From the NCBI GenBank assembly GCA_020849475.1, contig JADLGE010000103.1, positions 1 to 48,788 on the forward strand: 48,788 bases of DNA, read 5' to 3'. Origin of the DNA: Gammaproteobacteria bacterium. GTDB lineage: Bacteria; Pseudomonadota; Gammaproteobacteria; Ga0077536. Positions 18,656 to 26,280 of the stretch are shown here, piece by piece; within the stretch, counting starts at the first letter, position 1; the number at the start of each line of letters is the position of its first letter. The notes below the pieces were generated by a model, which searched no databases, was not told the DNA's origin, and saw only the letters and a program-made list of their open reading frames with translations. Both the position numbers and the translations under genes were made by a program.

Positions 18656-19657
18656 TCAGTGGTCGGCTTCGTAGAGCAGACGGATGCCAAGCAAGGTGTA
18701 ACGCGATTCCGGTGGATTCCAGTTGCGGAAGCCGCAGCGCGCGTAGAGCGACCAGCTATGCCAGGCGCCGCCGCGACGCACGTAACGTGAGCCGCTGGCG
18801 GGACCGGTGGGATCGGCGGCCGGTGCATGAGCATAGGTATCGGCGCCGTACCAGTCACCGACCCACTCCCACACATTGCCGAGCATGTCGTAGACGCCGA
18901 AAGCGTTGGGCGCGAAGCTTCCTGCCGGCGAGGTGAAGGCGTAACCATCGTGGCCCGGCAAGGCCCATTCCTGCCAGCGCGGCCAGTTGACCGCGGCGTC
19001 GGCGTCGAAAGTGTTGGCGATGGCGAGCAGGCCTTGCGGGTCATCGCCATTGGGGAAGGTGGTATCGCTGCCGGCGCGGCAGGCGTATTCCCATTCGGCT
19101 TCGGTCGGCAGACGGTAGCGCCGTCCTTCTTTCGCACTCAACCACTTCGCCATCGCCACCGCATCGTTCCAGCTGACGTTGACCACTGGTTCATCGTCGC
19201 CCTGCTTGAAGCCGGGGTTGGTCCACGAGTATTTCGGGTCGCGGCCTTCGAATGCATCGCCGCGCACGGTCTTGTCGGGGTCGTAGTCCGGGTTGTAACC
19301 ATAGCCGCCGGTGTGGTCGGCAATCGATTCGGGCACGGCGCCTGACTGCTGGAGGTAGCGCCGGAACTGCCCGACCGTCACTTCATGCTGACCGAGATAG
19401 AAAGCCCGCGAGATGTGCACGCGGTGGGCCGGCGCTTCGTCGTCAATCTTGCCGAGCCGCACCGCGTCGTAATGAGGAAAATGTTTGGCGAGATCGGCGG
19501 GCGTGGCGTCGCTGCCCATGGTGAAATCACCGGCGGGAATGCGCACGAATTTCATGCCGAGGGAATTCTCCACCACCTCGGGCGCGGCCTGCGCGCCGAG
19601 CGCGCAGAACAGCAGGAACATCGGCCAGCAGCGGCCCCATCGCATCGTCACAGGCAT
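18656..19657 (-). CDS. SUMF1 / formylglycine-generating-enzyme-fold protein lacking the catalytic cysteines
   Basis: The 333-residue exported protein has a signal peptide (residues 1-24, ending GAQA) and a full SUMF1 domain: MKFVRIPAGDFTMGSD, PVVNVSWNDAVAMAKWLS, YRLPTEAEWEYACRAG, NVWEWVGDWYG and YVRRGGAWHSWSLYARC. True formylglycine-generating enzymes carry two cysteines just after the (S/A)W of this last motif; here the positions hold Ser and Trp and only the later Cys in YARC remains, so sulfatase activation is unlikely. The ATG at 19657 has GGAG seven bases upstream; a TTG overlapping the kinase stop codon is an alternative start. It follows the kinase gene closely. The ligand or substrate is unknown. 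Confidence 0.87.
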   Translation of the reverse strand: MPVTMRWGRCWPMFLLFCALGAQAAPEVVENSLGMKFVRIPAGDFTMGSDATPADLAKHFPHYDAVRLGKIDDEAPAHRVHISRAFYLGQHEVTVGQFRRYLQQSGAVPESIADHTGGYGYNPDYDPDKTVRGDAFEGRDPKYSWTNPGFKQGDDEPVVNVSWNDAVAMAKWLSAKEGRRYRLPTEAEWEYACRAGSDTTFPNGDDPQGLLAIANTFDADAAVNWPRWQEWALPGHDGYAFTSPAGSFAPNAFGVYDMLGNVWEWVGDWYGADTYAHAPAADPTGPASGSRYVRRGGAWHSWSLYARCGFRNWNPPESRYTLLGIRLLYEADH

Positions 19658-19713
19658 CACGGTACTCCAGGCGAGCAGCGCGGCCCATCGCCTCGCTGCG
19701 CAATGAAAAGTGC

Positions 19714-20727
19714 TCAAGCAGGAAATTCGTCCAGATAACGCCGCGCCAGGCGCAGCGTGCCAGCGGTATAGGGCAGCCCCAGTTCACGCGCGAGATCGGT
19801 TTCACCGTGGGAACCGACCCAGGCCAGGATGGCCATGCGACGCAGCATGAGGAAGGTCGGGATCTCGCGCTCTTCCTCGGCACTGAGCGGCGCCACGCTG
19901 CGATAGCCCGCTACCCACGCCGTCAGCAGGCTGTCGAGATCTTCGCGCTCCTCCATGAAGCTGACCGCGGTCGCGATGTCATACAGATACCAGCCGAGGC
20001 CGGCATCGTCGAAATCGATCACGCGCGTGTCGTCATCCGTCACCAACAGATTGGCGAGACGCAGGTCGGCATGAATGAGACCGAAGCGCGCGTCGTCCAT
20101 GCCGAAAGCTTCGAGGCGCATGCCCATCTTGTCGACCATCTGCTCGAGCAGATCAATGGCGGCAGCGTCGAGCCCCGGGCCATCGCGCCAATCGCCCCAG
20201 TTGCCATGCTTGCCAACCGCGCCTTCGAAATCCCACACCAGGCGTTCGAAGTAGTGCGGCCGCTGCCAGCGGCGCGCGTGGGCGTGCATGCGCGCCGCGA
20301 TTGCGCCGAGGCGCTTGAAGGGTTCTATCAATGTATCAGCGGCCGGCTCCTCGCCGGCGATGAAGGCGAACATCACAGCCTGACGTTCTTCATCGAGTTC
20401 CGGGCAGGCGATGGTCTGGATGAGTTGCCCGTCGCACGCGGCAATGGCCTGTGGCGTTTCGACACCCGCCTCGTCTTTCAATGCCTTCATCCACGCAAGC
20501 TCGGTGCGGATCGCGTCGATGCTGTGATAGCCGGTGCGATGCACGCGCAGGATCAGCGGCTCCGCACGGGCCTCGTCATCGATGCGATAGGTGGCGTTCT
20601 CGGAAATGTTGAGCAGGGTGATGCGCGCCGCGGGTGACACGCCCCACAGCGGCGCGGCGCGCGCGGCGACGGTGGCCAGGTGGGCGCGTCTGTGCGCTTC
20701 GTCGAGTTGGTCGAATGGCGTGCTCAT
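19714..20727 (-). CDS. APH/choline-kinase-fold phosphotransferase (hydroxylysine-kinase-like)
   Basis: The 337-residue cytoplasmic kinase has the catalytic loop IHADLRLANLL (His219, Asp221, Asn226) and the metal-binding IDFDD (Asp238, Asp240) of the aminoglycoside phosphotransferase superfamily. The GWYLYDIATAVSFMEE segment and the following AGYRSVAPLS match the subgroup that includes hydroxylysine kinase and related amino-alcohol kinases better than resistance enzymes. It is divergently transcribed from an operon with an AGXT2L-like PLP enzyme, whose mammalian relatives act on phosphorylated amino alcohols. Substrate is unproven; homoserine, choline, fructosamine or hydroxylysine types are all possible. 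Confidence 0.8.
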   Translation of the reverse strand: MSTPFDQLDEAHRRAHLATVAARAAPLWGVSPAARITLLNISENATYRIDDEARAEPLILRVHRTGYHSIDAIRTELAWMKALKDEAGVETPQAIAACDGQLIQTIACPELDEERQAVMFAFIAGEEPAADTLIEPFKRLGAIAARMHAHARRWQRPHYFERLVWDFEGAVGKHGNWGDWRDGPGLDAAAIDLLEQMVDKMGMRLEAFGMDDARFGLIHADLRLANLLVTDDDTRVIDFDDAGLGWYLYDIATAVSFMEEREDLDSLLTAWVAGYRSVAPLSAEEEREIPTFLMLRRMAILAWVGSHGETDLARELGLPYTAGTLRLARRYLDEFPA

Positions 20728-20849
20728 GGCCGACAGCCCCCTGCTCCGTCAGTCCTTGTCTGACTTCGATTAAATCATTCCGGCGTGGATATTTCATCGG
20801 TTATCCTGCCATTGGCAAGGATCATCTTGAAGCTTGGGGAGGATGCGGG
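20728..20849. promoter_or_regulatory. Divergent regulatory region between kinase and SDR operon
   Basis: These 122 bases separate two divergent units and must carry both promoters. The AT-rich part (about 20765-20815) is the likely core; no clear operator or consensus promoter was identified. A strong Shine-Dalgarno sequence (GGGGAGG, 20836-20842) precedes the SDR start. Confidence 0.4.
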
Positions 20850-21617
20850 ATGTTGACGTCGATAGCCGGTCGGGTAGTGCTGGTGACGGGAGCGAGCAAG
20901 GGCATAGGCAAGGGCATCGCGCGCGTGTTCGCGCGCCACGGTGCGCGGGTGATGGTGGTGTCGCGCAACCTCGCCGAGGCGCAAGCGTGCGCGGCGGAGC
21001 TCGGCCCGAATGCACGCGCCTGCGCGGCCGATGTCAGCGACTGGGCATCGTGCCAGGCCATGGCCGAGGCGACCGTCGACGCCTTCGGCGCCATCGACAT
21101 CCTGTGTGCCAATGCCGGCACGTTTCCGCAGACCAAGATTGAAAGCATGGACCCGGCCGAATGGGACGCCGTGATGGCGACCAATCTCAAGGGCAGTTTT
21201 CTGTCGGTCAAAACCTGTCTGCCGCATTTGAAAAAATCCGACCAGGCGCGCGTGGTGCTGACCTCTTCCATCACCGGCCCCATCACCGGCTTCCCGGGCT
21301 GGACCCACTACGGCGCGAGCAAGGCCGGCCAGCTCGGCTTCATGCGCACCGCCTGTATCGAGCTCGCGAACTTCGGCATCACCATCAACGCGGTGCTGCC
21401 CGGCAATATCGTCACCGAGGGCCTTGCCGATCTCGGTGAGGACTATCTCAAGACCATGGCCGCTTCGATTCCCTTGAAGCGGCTCGGCTCGGTGGACGAT
21501 GTCGGCAATGCCGCCTTGTTCCTGGCCTCCAGGGAAGCGGCCTATATCACCGGCCAGACCATCGTCGTCGATGGCGGCCAGGTGCAACCGGAAAGTCTGG
21601 AAGCCCTGAACGCCTGA
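20850..21617 (+). CDS. Short-chain dehydrogenase/reductase (SDR, FabG-like)
   Basis: The 255-residue classical SDR has the cofactor motif TGASKGIG (13-20), NAG (88-90), catalytic Ser139/140, and YGASK with Tyr154 and Lys158, followed by the PGNI motif. It would oxidise an alcohol or reduce a ketone with NAD(P). Arg39 after the second strand (VVSRN) favours NADP(H). It leads an operon with the VOC protein, class III PLP enzyme and acyl-CoA dehydrogenase, so it probably acts in that catabolic route rather than in fatty acid synthesis. The start is set by the strong ribosome-binding site; the frame runs upstream into the divergent kinase gene. Confidence 0.92.
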   Translation: MLTSIAGRVVLVTGASKGIGKGIARVFARHGARVMVVSRNLAEAQACAAELGPNARACAADVSDWASCQAMAEATVDAFGAIDILCANAGTFPQTKIESMDPAEWDAVMATNLKGSFLSVKTCLPHLKKSDQARVVLTSSITGPITGFPGWTHYGASKAGQLGFMRTACIELANFGITINAVLPGNIVTEGLADLGEDYLKTMAASIPLKRLGSVDDVGNAALFLASREAAYITGQTIVVDGGQVQPESLEALNA

Positions 21618-21651
21618 ACGGCGTCCTCACCACTGCCACGAGGAACGAGTC

Positions 21652-22188
21652 ATGAATGCCAGCCCGTCTCTGCCGAGCCGTCTGCATCACACCGCCGCCG
21701 TCACGCGCGATCTGGAAGCGACGCGGCATTTCTATGAAGACCTGCTCGGTCTGCCGCTGATCGCCACCTGGTGCGAGAAGGAAACGCTGCTTGGCAAGAT
21801 GCGCACTTATTGCCATGCCTTCTTCGGCATTGGTGATGGCGGCGCGCTGGCGTTTTTTCAATTCGCCGACGCGGCCGATCACGAAGAGCTCGCGCCCGAC
21901 ATGCCGTTCTGTCTGTTTCAGCACCAAGCCTACAAGGTTGATGCGGACACCCAGGCCGCCATCAAGGCGCGCGTGCTGGCCGCCGGTTATGAAGAGCCGC
22001 GCTTCATGGAACTCGAACACGGCTACTGCCATTCGATTTACATCACCGATCCGAATGGCTGCATCATCGAATTCACTGTCGACTCGCAGGACGGGCTCGA
22101 CATCGCACCGGCGCGACGCGCTTCGGCCCACGGCGACCTCAAGCGCTGGCTGGCGGGCGATCACACACCGAACAACGTACTGCGATGA
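21652..22188 (+). CDS. VOC-superfamily (glyoxalase/dioxygenase fold) protein
   Basis: The 178-residue protein begins with RLHHTAAVTRDLEATRHFYEDLLG (His12/13), has FQHQAYKV (His91) and ends its second half-motif with ITDPNGCIIEFTV (Glu140), the expected metal ligands of the vicinal oxygen chelate fold. These enzymes include ring-cleaving dioxygenases, glyoxalases and epimerases, so the reaction is undefined. It has a GAGGA ribosome-binding site and its stop codon overlaps the next start (ATGA, 22185-22188). Confidence 0.88.
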   Translation: MNASPSLPSRLHHTAAVTRDLEATRHFYEDLLGLPLIATWCEKETLLGKMRTYCHAFFGIGDGGALAFFQFADAADHEELAPDMPFCLFQHQAYKVDADTQAAIKARVLAAGYEEPRFMELEHGYCHSIYITDPNGCIIEFTVDSQDGLDIAPARRASAHGDLKRWLAGDHTPNNVLR

Positions 22189-23468
22189 GCGATACAGCCA
22201 AACTGCTGGCGCGCCGCGCCAAACTGCTCGGCGCCAAGGCGCCGTTGTTCTACGACGCGCCGCTGCACATCGTGCGCGGCGAAGGCATGTGGCTGTACGA
22301 CAGCGACGGGCGTCGCTATCTCGATGCCTACAACAACGTGCCGCTGGTCGGGCATTGTCATCCGGAAGTGGTGGAAGCACTGGCGCGTCAGGCCGGCACG
22401 CTCAACATCCACACCCGCTACCTGCACGAGACCATTCTCGATTACGGCGAACGCCTCATCGCGAAATTCGACCCGTCGCTGTCGATGATCCTGTTCGTGT
22501 GCACCGGCAGCGAAGCCAATGACCAGGCGCTGCGCATCGCGCGTTGCCATACCGGCAAGCAGGGCATCATCTGCACCAACCTCACCTACCACGGCAACAC
22601 CGCGGCGGTCGACGCGGTGTCGCCCTTGTTCTACGGCGTCAACGCCCCGCCGCACGCCGACGTGCGCACCATTCCCTACCCCGACAGCTTTCGCGCACCG
22701 CAGGGTCTCGCCGGCGACGCGCTGTGTGATTACTACATCACGGCGCTGGAAAGCGCGATTGCCGATCTCGAAGCGAGCGGCGTCGGCTTCGCGGGCTTGT
22801 TGCTGTGTTCAATCTTCGCCAATGAAGGCCTGCCCGATGTGCCACCGGGTTTCATGCAACGCGCGGTGGATGTCGTGCATCGCGCCGGCGGCCTGTTCAT
22901 CTCCGATGAAGTGCAGGCCGGCTTCGGCCGCACCGGTCACATGTGGGGCCATGAAGCGATGGGGGTGCTGCCAGACATCGTGACCTTGGGCAAGCCCATG
23001 GGTAATGGTCATCCGCTGGCCGCGGTCGTCGCACGCGCTGATCTGGTCGAGGAATTTCGCGAGCGGGTGTTCTACTTCAACACCTTCGGCGGCAACCCGG
23101 TGTCATGCGCGGTGGGCGCCAAGGTGCTGGACATCCTCGAGCGCGACCGCCTGCAGGACAACGCGCGCGTGGTGGGCCAGCACCTGCGTCGCGGCTTGCG
23201 TGCGCTTGCCGAGCGGCATGACATCATCGGCGACATTCGCGGCCAGGGCCTGTGGGTGGGCGTGGAACTGGTGCTCGACCGTCACGGCAAACAGCCCGCC
23301 ACCGAGCAGGCCCATCGCGCCATCAATCTCATGAAGGACCGTGGCGTGTTGATGGGGCGCATCGGCGAATTCGACAATGTGCTGAAAATGCGCCCGCCGC
23401 TGCCGATTCAGACCGAGCATGCGGACCTCTTGCTCGGCGCGCTGGACGACGTGCTGGCGGCGCTTTAA
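22185..23468 (+). CDS. Class III PLP-dependent aminotransferase / AGXT2L-like phospho-lyase candidate
   Basis: The 427-residue enzyme has the class III signature: GSEAND (108-113), the PLP-binding DEVQAGFGRTG with Asp241, and the Schiff-base Lys270 in TLGKPMGNG. The N-terminal part (DAYNNVPLVGHCHPEVVEA, NIHTRYLHETILDYGERL) resembles the AGXT2L group, which includes ethanolamine-phosphate and phosphohydroxylysine phospho-lyases, more than it resembles omega-amino acid transaminases. If that holds, it would remove ammonia and phosphate from a phosphorylated amino alcohol made by the divergent kinase. A plain transaminase remains possible. Coupled by ATGA to the VOC gene; the acyl-CoA dehydrogenase gene starts three bases after its stop. 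Confidence 0.88.
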   Translation: MSDTAKLLARRAKLLGAKAPLFYDAPLHIVRGEGMWLYDSDGRRYLDAYNNVPLVGHCHPEVVEALARQAGTLNIHTRYLHETILDYGERLIAKFDPSLSMILFVCTGSEANDQALRIARCHTGKQGIICTNLTYHGNTAAVDAVSPLFYGVNAPPHADVRTIPYPDSFRAPQGLAGDALCDYYITALESAIADLEASGVGFAGLLLCSIFANEGLPDVPPGFMQRAVDVVHRAGGLFISDEVQAGFGRTGHMWGHEAMGVLPDIVTLGKPMGNGHPLAAVVARADLVEEFRERVFYFNTFGGNPVSCAVGAKVLDILERDRLQDNARVVGQHLRRGLRALAERHDIIGDIRGQGLWVGVELVLDRHGKQPATEQAHRAINLMKDRGVLMGRIGEFDNVLKMRPPLPIQTEHADLLLGALDDVLAAL

Positions 23469-23471
23469 GTC

Positions 23472-24614
23472 ATGCGCCTGAGCGACGAACAGCAAGCCCT
23501 GCGCGCCGGCGCGCGGGTCTTTGCCCAGACTGAAATCGCGCCCCACGCCGCGCGCTGGGAGCGTGAACAAAGCGGCGTGCCGGCCGGCGTGCTGCGCGAC
23601 ATGGCATCTCTCGGTTACTTCGGCATGCTGGTGCCGCCGGTGCTCGGTGGCAGTGGCCTCGACATGCTGAGCTATGCCCTGGTCACGGAGGAATTCGCCG
23701 CCGCCGACTGCGGCCTCACCAATCTCATGAATGTGTCGAACTCACCGGTATCGACGGCGCTGCGCGACCACGGCACGGCCGCGCAACATGCACGCTGGCT
23801 CGCGCCTCTGGCACGCGGCGAGCTGCGCGGCTGTTTTCTGCTGACCGAGAGTCATGCCGGATCCGACGCCGCCGCCATCACCACCCGCGCGCAGCGACGC
23901 GGCGAGCACTGGGTGCTGAACGGCGCCAAGCATTTCGTCACGGCCGGCGCCAGCGCGCAGCTGGCGATGATCATCGCCGTCACCGATACACACGCCGGCA
24001 AGCGCGGCATCACCGCCTTCCTGGCGCCGACCGATACGCCGGGCTATCGCGTCGCGCGTCTCGAGGACAAGCTCGGGCATCGCAATTGCGATACCGCCGA
24101 AGTGCTGCTGGAAGACCTTGAACTCGATGACCACGCGGTGCTCGGCAAAGTCGGCGATGGCTACCGCATCGCCCTCGCCTACCTCGAAGGCGGACGCATA
24201 GGCGTGGCCGCGCAGGCCGTCGGCGTGGCGCGCGCGGCGCTGGACGCGGCCCTTGCCTACGCCCGCCAACGACAGACTTTCGGGCAAGCCATCATCGAAC
24301 ACCAGGCGGTCGGCTTTCGTCTGGCCGAGATGGCGACGCGCCTCGAAGCGGCGCGGCAATTGACCTGGCATGCCGCGGCCTTGGCCAGCGCAGGTGAATC
24401 AGCCTTGATGGCGGCGTCGATGGCCAAGGCGTTTGCCACCGAGAGCGCCGAGCAGGTGTGCTCCGCCGCCATCCAGACCCTGGGCGGCGCCGGCTATACC
24501 CGTGAGCACTCAGTCGAAAAGTATTACCGCGACGCGCGCGTGCTATCGATCTACGAAGGCAGCAATGACATTCAGAACCTGGTGATTGCCCGCGCCCTGG
24601 CGCGCGGCGATTGA
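23472..24614 (+). CDS. Acyl-CoA dehydrogenase
   Basis: The 380-residue flavoenzyme has the standard acyl-CoA dehydrogenase pattern: LTESHAGSD (FAD/substrate binding), the RQTFGQAIIEHQAVGFRLAE helix, QTLGGAGYTREHSVEKYYRDAR, and the catalytic base Glu362 in SIYEGSNDIQ. It alpha,beta-dehydrogenates an acyl-CoA and passes electrons to ETF. The Glu position (in the YEGSND motif) fits short/medium-chain or glutaryl-type members rather than isovaleryl-type. As the last gene of the operon it suggests that the pathway yields an acyl-CoA. Its stop codon lies at the edge of a repeat remnant. Confidence 0.93.
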   Translation: MRLSDEQQALRAGARVFAQTEIAPHAARWEREQSGVPAGVLRDMASLGYFGMLVPPVLGGSGLDMLSYALVTEEFAAADCGLTNLMNVSNSPVSTALRDHGTAAQHARWLAPLARGELRGCFLLTESHAGSDAAAITTRAQRRGEHWVLNGAKHFVTAGASAQLAMIIAVTDTHAGKRGITAFLAPTDTPGYRVARLEDKLGHRNCDTAEVLLEDLELDDHAVLGKVGDGYRIALAYLEGGRIGVAAQAVGVARAALDAALAYARQRQTFGQAIIEHQAVGFRLAEMATRLEAARQLTWHAAALASAGESALMAASMAKAFATESAEQVCSAAIQTLGGAGYTREHSVEKYYRDARVLSIYEGSNDIQNLVIARALARGD

Positions 24615-24624
24615 ATTCGCACCT
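24611..24624. repeat. Remnant half-copy of the family B repeat
   Basis: TGAATTCGCACCT at 24612-24624 equals the right half of the 27-base repeat at 1164-1190 and includes the stop codon of the acyl-CoA dehydrogenase gene. A seven-T run follows at 24631-24637 before the convergent gene. Confidence 0.45.
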
Positions 24625-24652
24625 CCAATGTTTTTTTCGCGCCCGGGCAGGT

Positions 24653-25117
24653 TCAGCGCCCCGCCAGCCACGGATACCGCGCCACATCCTTGCATGCGTA
24701 ATCCGGGTCGAGGTAGATGAAGACCCGCTGGATCAGAAAATCGCGAATCTCGAACACATCGCAAAAACGCCCCGGCGCTGATTCCGGCTGGCCGGCGCGC
24801 CATGGCCCATCGCGATGTTCACCGTGGCTGGTGCCTTCCACCACCAGCATGTCGCCGCCGGAGAAGATCCAGTTGAAGGTCGCATAGTGATGGGTGATGC
24901 CCTTCAGCGTGCTGCCCACTTCACCGAACATCTTTTCAATTTCAGCGCGGCCGTTGGCCAGGCCCCATTTCGGGAAATAGGCCTGCGCGCGTTCATCGAA
25001 CAGGGTAAACATCGAATGTCCGTCGGATGTCACGCCGCCTTGGTCCATGGATTTGAAATATTCGAGCGCGACCGACTTGCGCTGCTCGTCGCTCATGCCC
25101 ATGCGCGTGATAGCCAT
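24653..25117 (-). CDS. NTF2-like / SnoaL-fold protein of unknown function
   Basis: The 154-residue protein looks like a cone-shaped NTF2-like fold: an N-terminal helix (QRKSVALEYFKSMDQGG), a LANGRAEIEKMFGEV helix, then a beta sheet with THHYATFNWIFSGGDMLVVEGTSHGEH and a FCDVFEIRDFLIQRVFIYLDPDY end. Members are isomerases, hydratases, cyclases or binding proteins. The ATG at 25117 is preceded by GGAGG at seven bases; an ATG at 25135 overlaps the stop of the upstream methyltransferase gene but lacks its own ribosome-binding site. It is in one unit with that methyltransferase. Confidence 0.82.
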   Translation of the reverse strand: MAITRMGMSDEQRKSVALEYFKSMDQGGVTSDGHSMFTLFDERAQAYFPKWGLANGRAEIEKMFGEVGSTLKGITHHYATFNWIFSGGDMLVVEGTSHGEHRDGPWRAGQPESAPGRFCDVFEIRDFLIQRVFIYLDPDYACKDVARYPWLAGR

Positions 25118-25131
25118 CGTTGTGCCTCCGC

Positions 25132-26145
25132 TCATGCCTTGCGGCCGTGGATGATGCTGTAACCGCCAGCCAGTGCGCGGCGTTGAATGTCGCTGAGTCC
25201 GGCCTCTTCGAGCCAGCCGCGGTATTCGCTCTCGGTGTAGGCCTGGCCGTCATCGTAGATGTTGAGAAACATGACATTGGCGGCGACCGCGTCGAGCGGT
25301 GACAGACGGCTGTCGTCCAAGGTGCGCCCGACAATGTAAATGCCGCCGCCAGGCGTGAGCGCCAGCGCGGCATTGCACACCGTGGCCCGCGCCTGTTCGG
25401 CGCTCATGACCTGCAGCAGCGCGCGCATGATGATGGCGTCGTAGGCGCCGGGCGGCGGCGCGGCCACCAGATCGCACTCCATGACATCGATGCGCGCGGC
25501 AAGGCCGGCCTCGGCCACGCACTCACGGGTGATGGGCGCGACGTTGGCAAGTTCCGCGACCGTCGCGCGCAGGCTCGGCGCGAGTTCGCACAGTGCAATG
25601 GCGAGCCCACCGGCGCCGCCGCCGGCATCCAGCACGTGCGCAACGGCGCCGAGTCCGAAATCCTTGTTGAGCCGCCGCGCGGTGGCGGTGGCGCCGGCAT
25701 CGAGCCCGAGCATGAAGGCCTTGAGTTCGGGGTAGGACATCGCCGAGAAATCATGGCGCGCCTGCGGCCGACCACTGCGGATGGAGGCGGCGGTGTGCAG
25801 GCTGGCAGCCCACAGGTCGGCGTAGGCGCCATGGGTGCCGCCGAGATAGCGCGGTTTGCCGGCGACCAGGAATTCGTCGCTTTCGGCGGTGTTGGCAAAG
25901 CGCTCTTCGTCCACCGTGAGCAGGCCGCCGACCACCAGCGCGTACAGCAGAGGCCGGAGCTTGCGCGCTTCGACATCGAGCGCGGCCGCCAGCGCTTCGA
26001 CCGTCATCGGCCCGGCAGCGAGCGGCGTGAAGACCTGCAACTGCATGCCGGCCAACATCGCCAGCGCCGGATAGACATTGCCGAGATGGCGATTGAAGGT
26101 GCTCGGTTTCAATTCACCGGCGTCGCCGCCGCGCTGTTCGCTCAT
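25132..26145 (-). CDS. SAM-dependent O-methyltransferase (COMT/acetylserotonin-type)
   Basis: The 337-residue protein has an N-terminal winged-helix dimerisation region (about 20-95) and a Rossmann methyltransferase domain with the SAM motif VLDAGGGAGG (171-180), followed by ECDLVAAPPP and GGGIYIVGRTLDDSR. This layout is that of plant-type O-methyltransferases and bacterial homologues acting on phenols or polyketides. The substrate is unknown; the linked NTF2-like protein suggests a small natural-product or aromatic compound. The ATG at 26145 has GGGGAG five bases upstream, which decides the start over longer in-frame options. Confidence 0.87.
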   Translation of the reverse strand: MSEQRGGDAGELKPSTFNRHLGNVYPALAMLAGMQLQVFTPLAAGPMTVEALAAALDVEARKLRPLLYALVVGGLLTVDEERFANTAESDEFLVAGKPRYLGGTHGAYADLWAASLHTAASIRSGRPQARHDFSAMSYPELKAFMLGLDAGATATARRLNKDFGLGAVAHVLDAGGGAGGLAIALCELAPSLRATVAELANVAPITRECVAEAGLAARIDVMECDLVAAPPPGAYDAIIMRALLQVMSAEQARATVCNAALALTPGGGIYIVGRTLDDSRLSPLDAVAANVMFLNIYDDGQAYTESEYRGWLEEAGLSDIQRRALAGGYSIIHGRKA

Positions 26146-26280
26146 GCTTGCTCCCCATGGCTGGCATCGGGCCGCGCCCGGCCACTCCACAGGCATTGAA
26201 TCGCAAGGCTGGCCACGGGTAAAGCCGCCCACGGCGGCGGCCGCTACAAACCGTTCAAGAACAATGATCCGGAGGGCCGC

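Noticed and set aside
18656..19657. Annotation as a formylglycine-generating enzyme (sulfatase activator)
   Set aside because: The two catalytic cysteines are absent and no sulfatase is in the window.
19714..20727. Annotation as an aminoglycoside-resistance phosphotransferase
   Set aside because: The catalytic fold is shared, but sequence pattern and context fit a metabolic amino-alcohol kinase.
24631..24637. Seven-T run as a Rho-independent terminator after the acyl-CoA dehydrogenase
   Set aside because: No stable hairpin directly precedes it.
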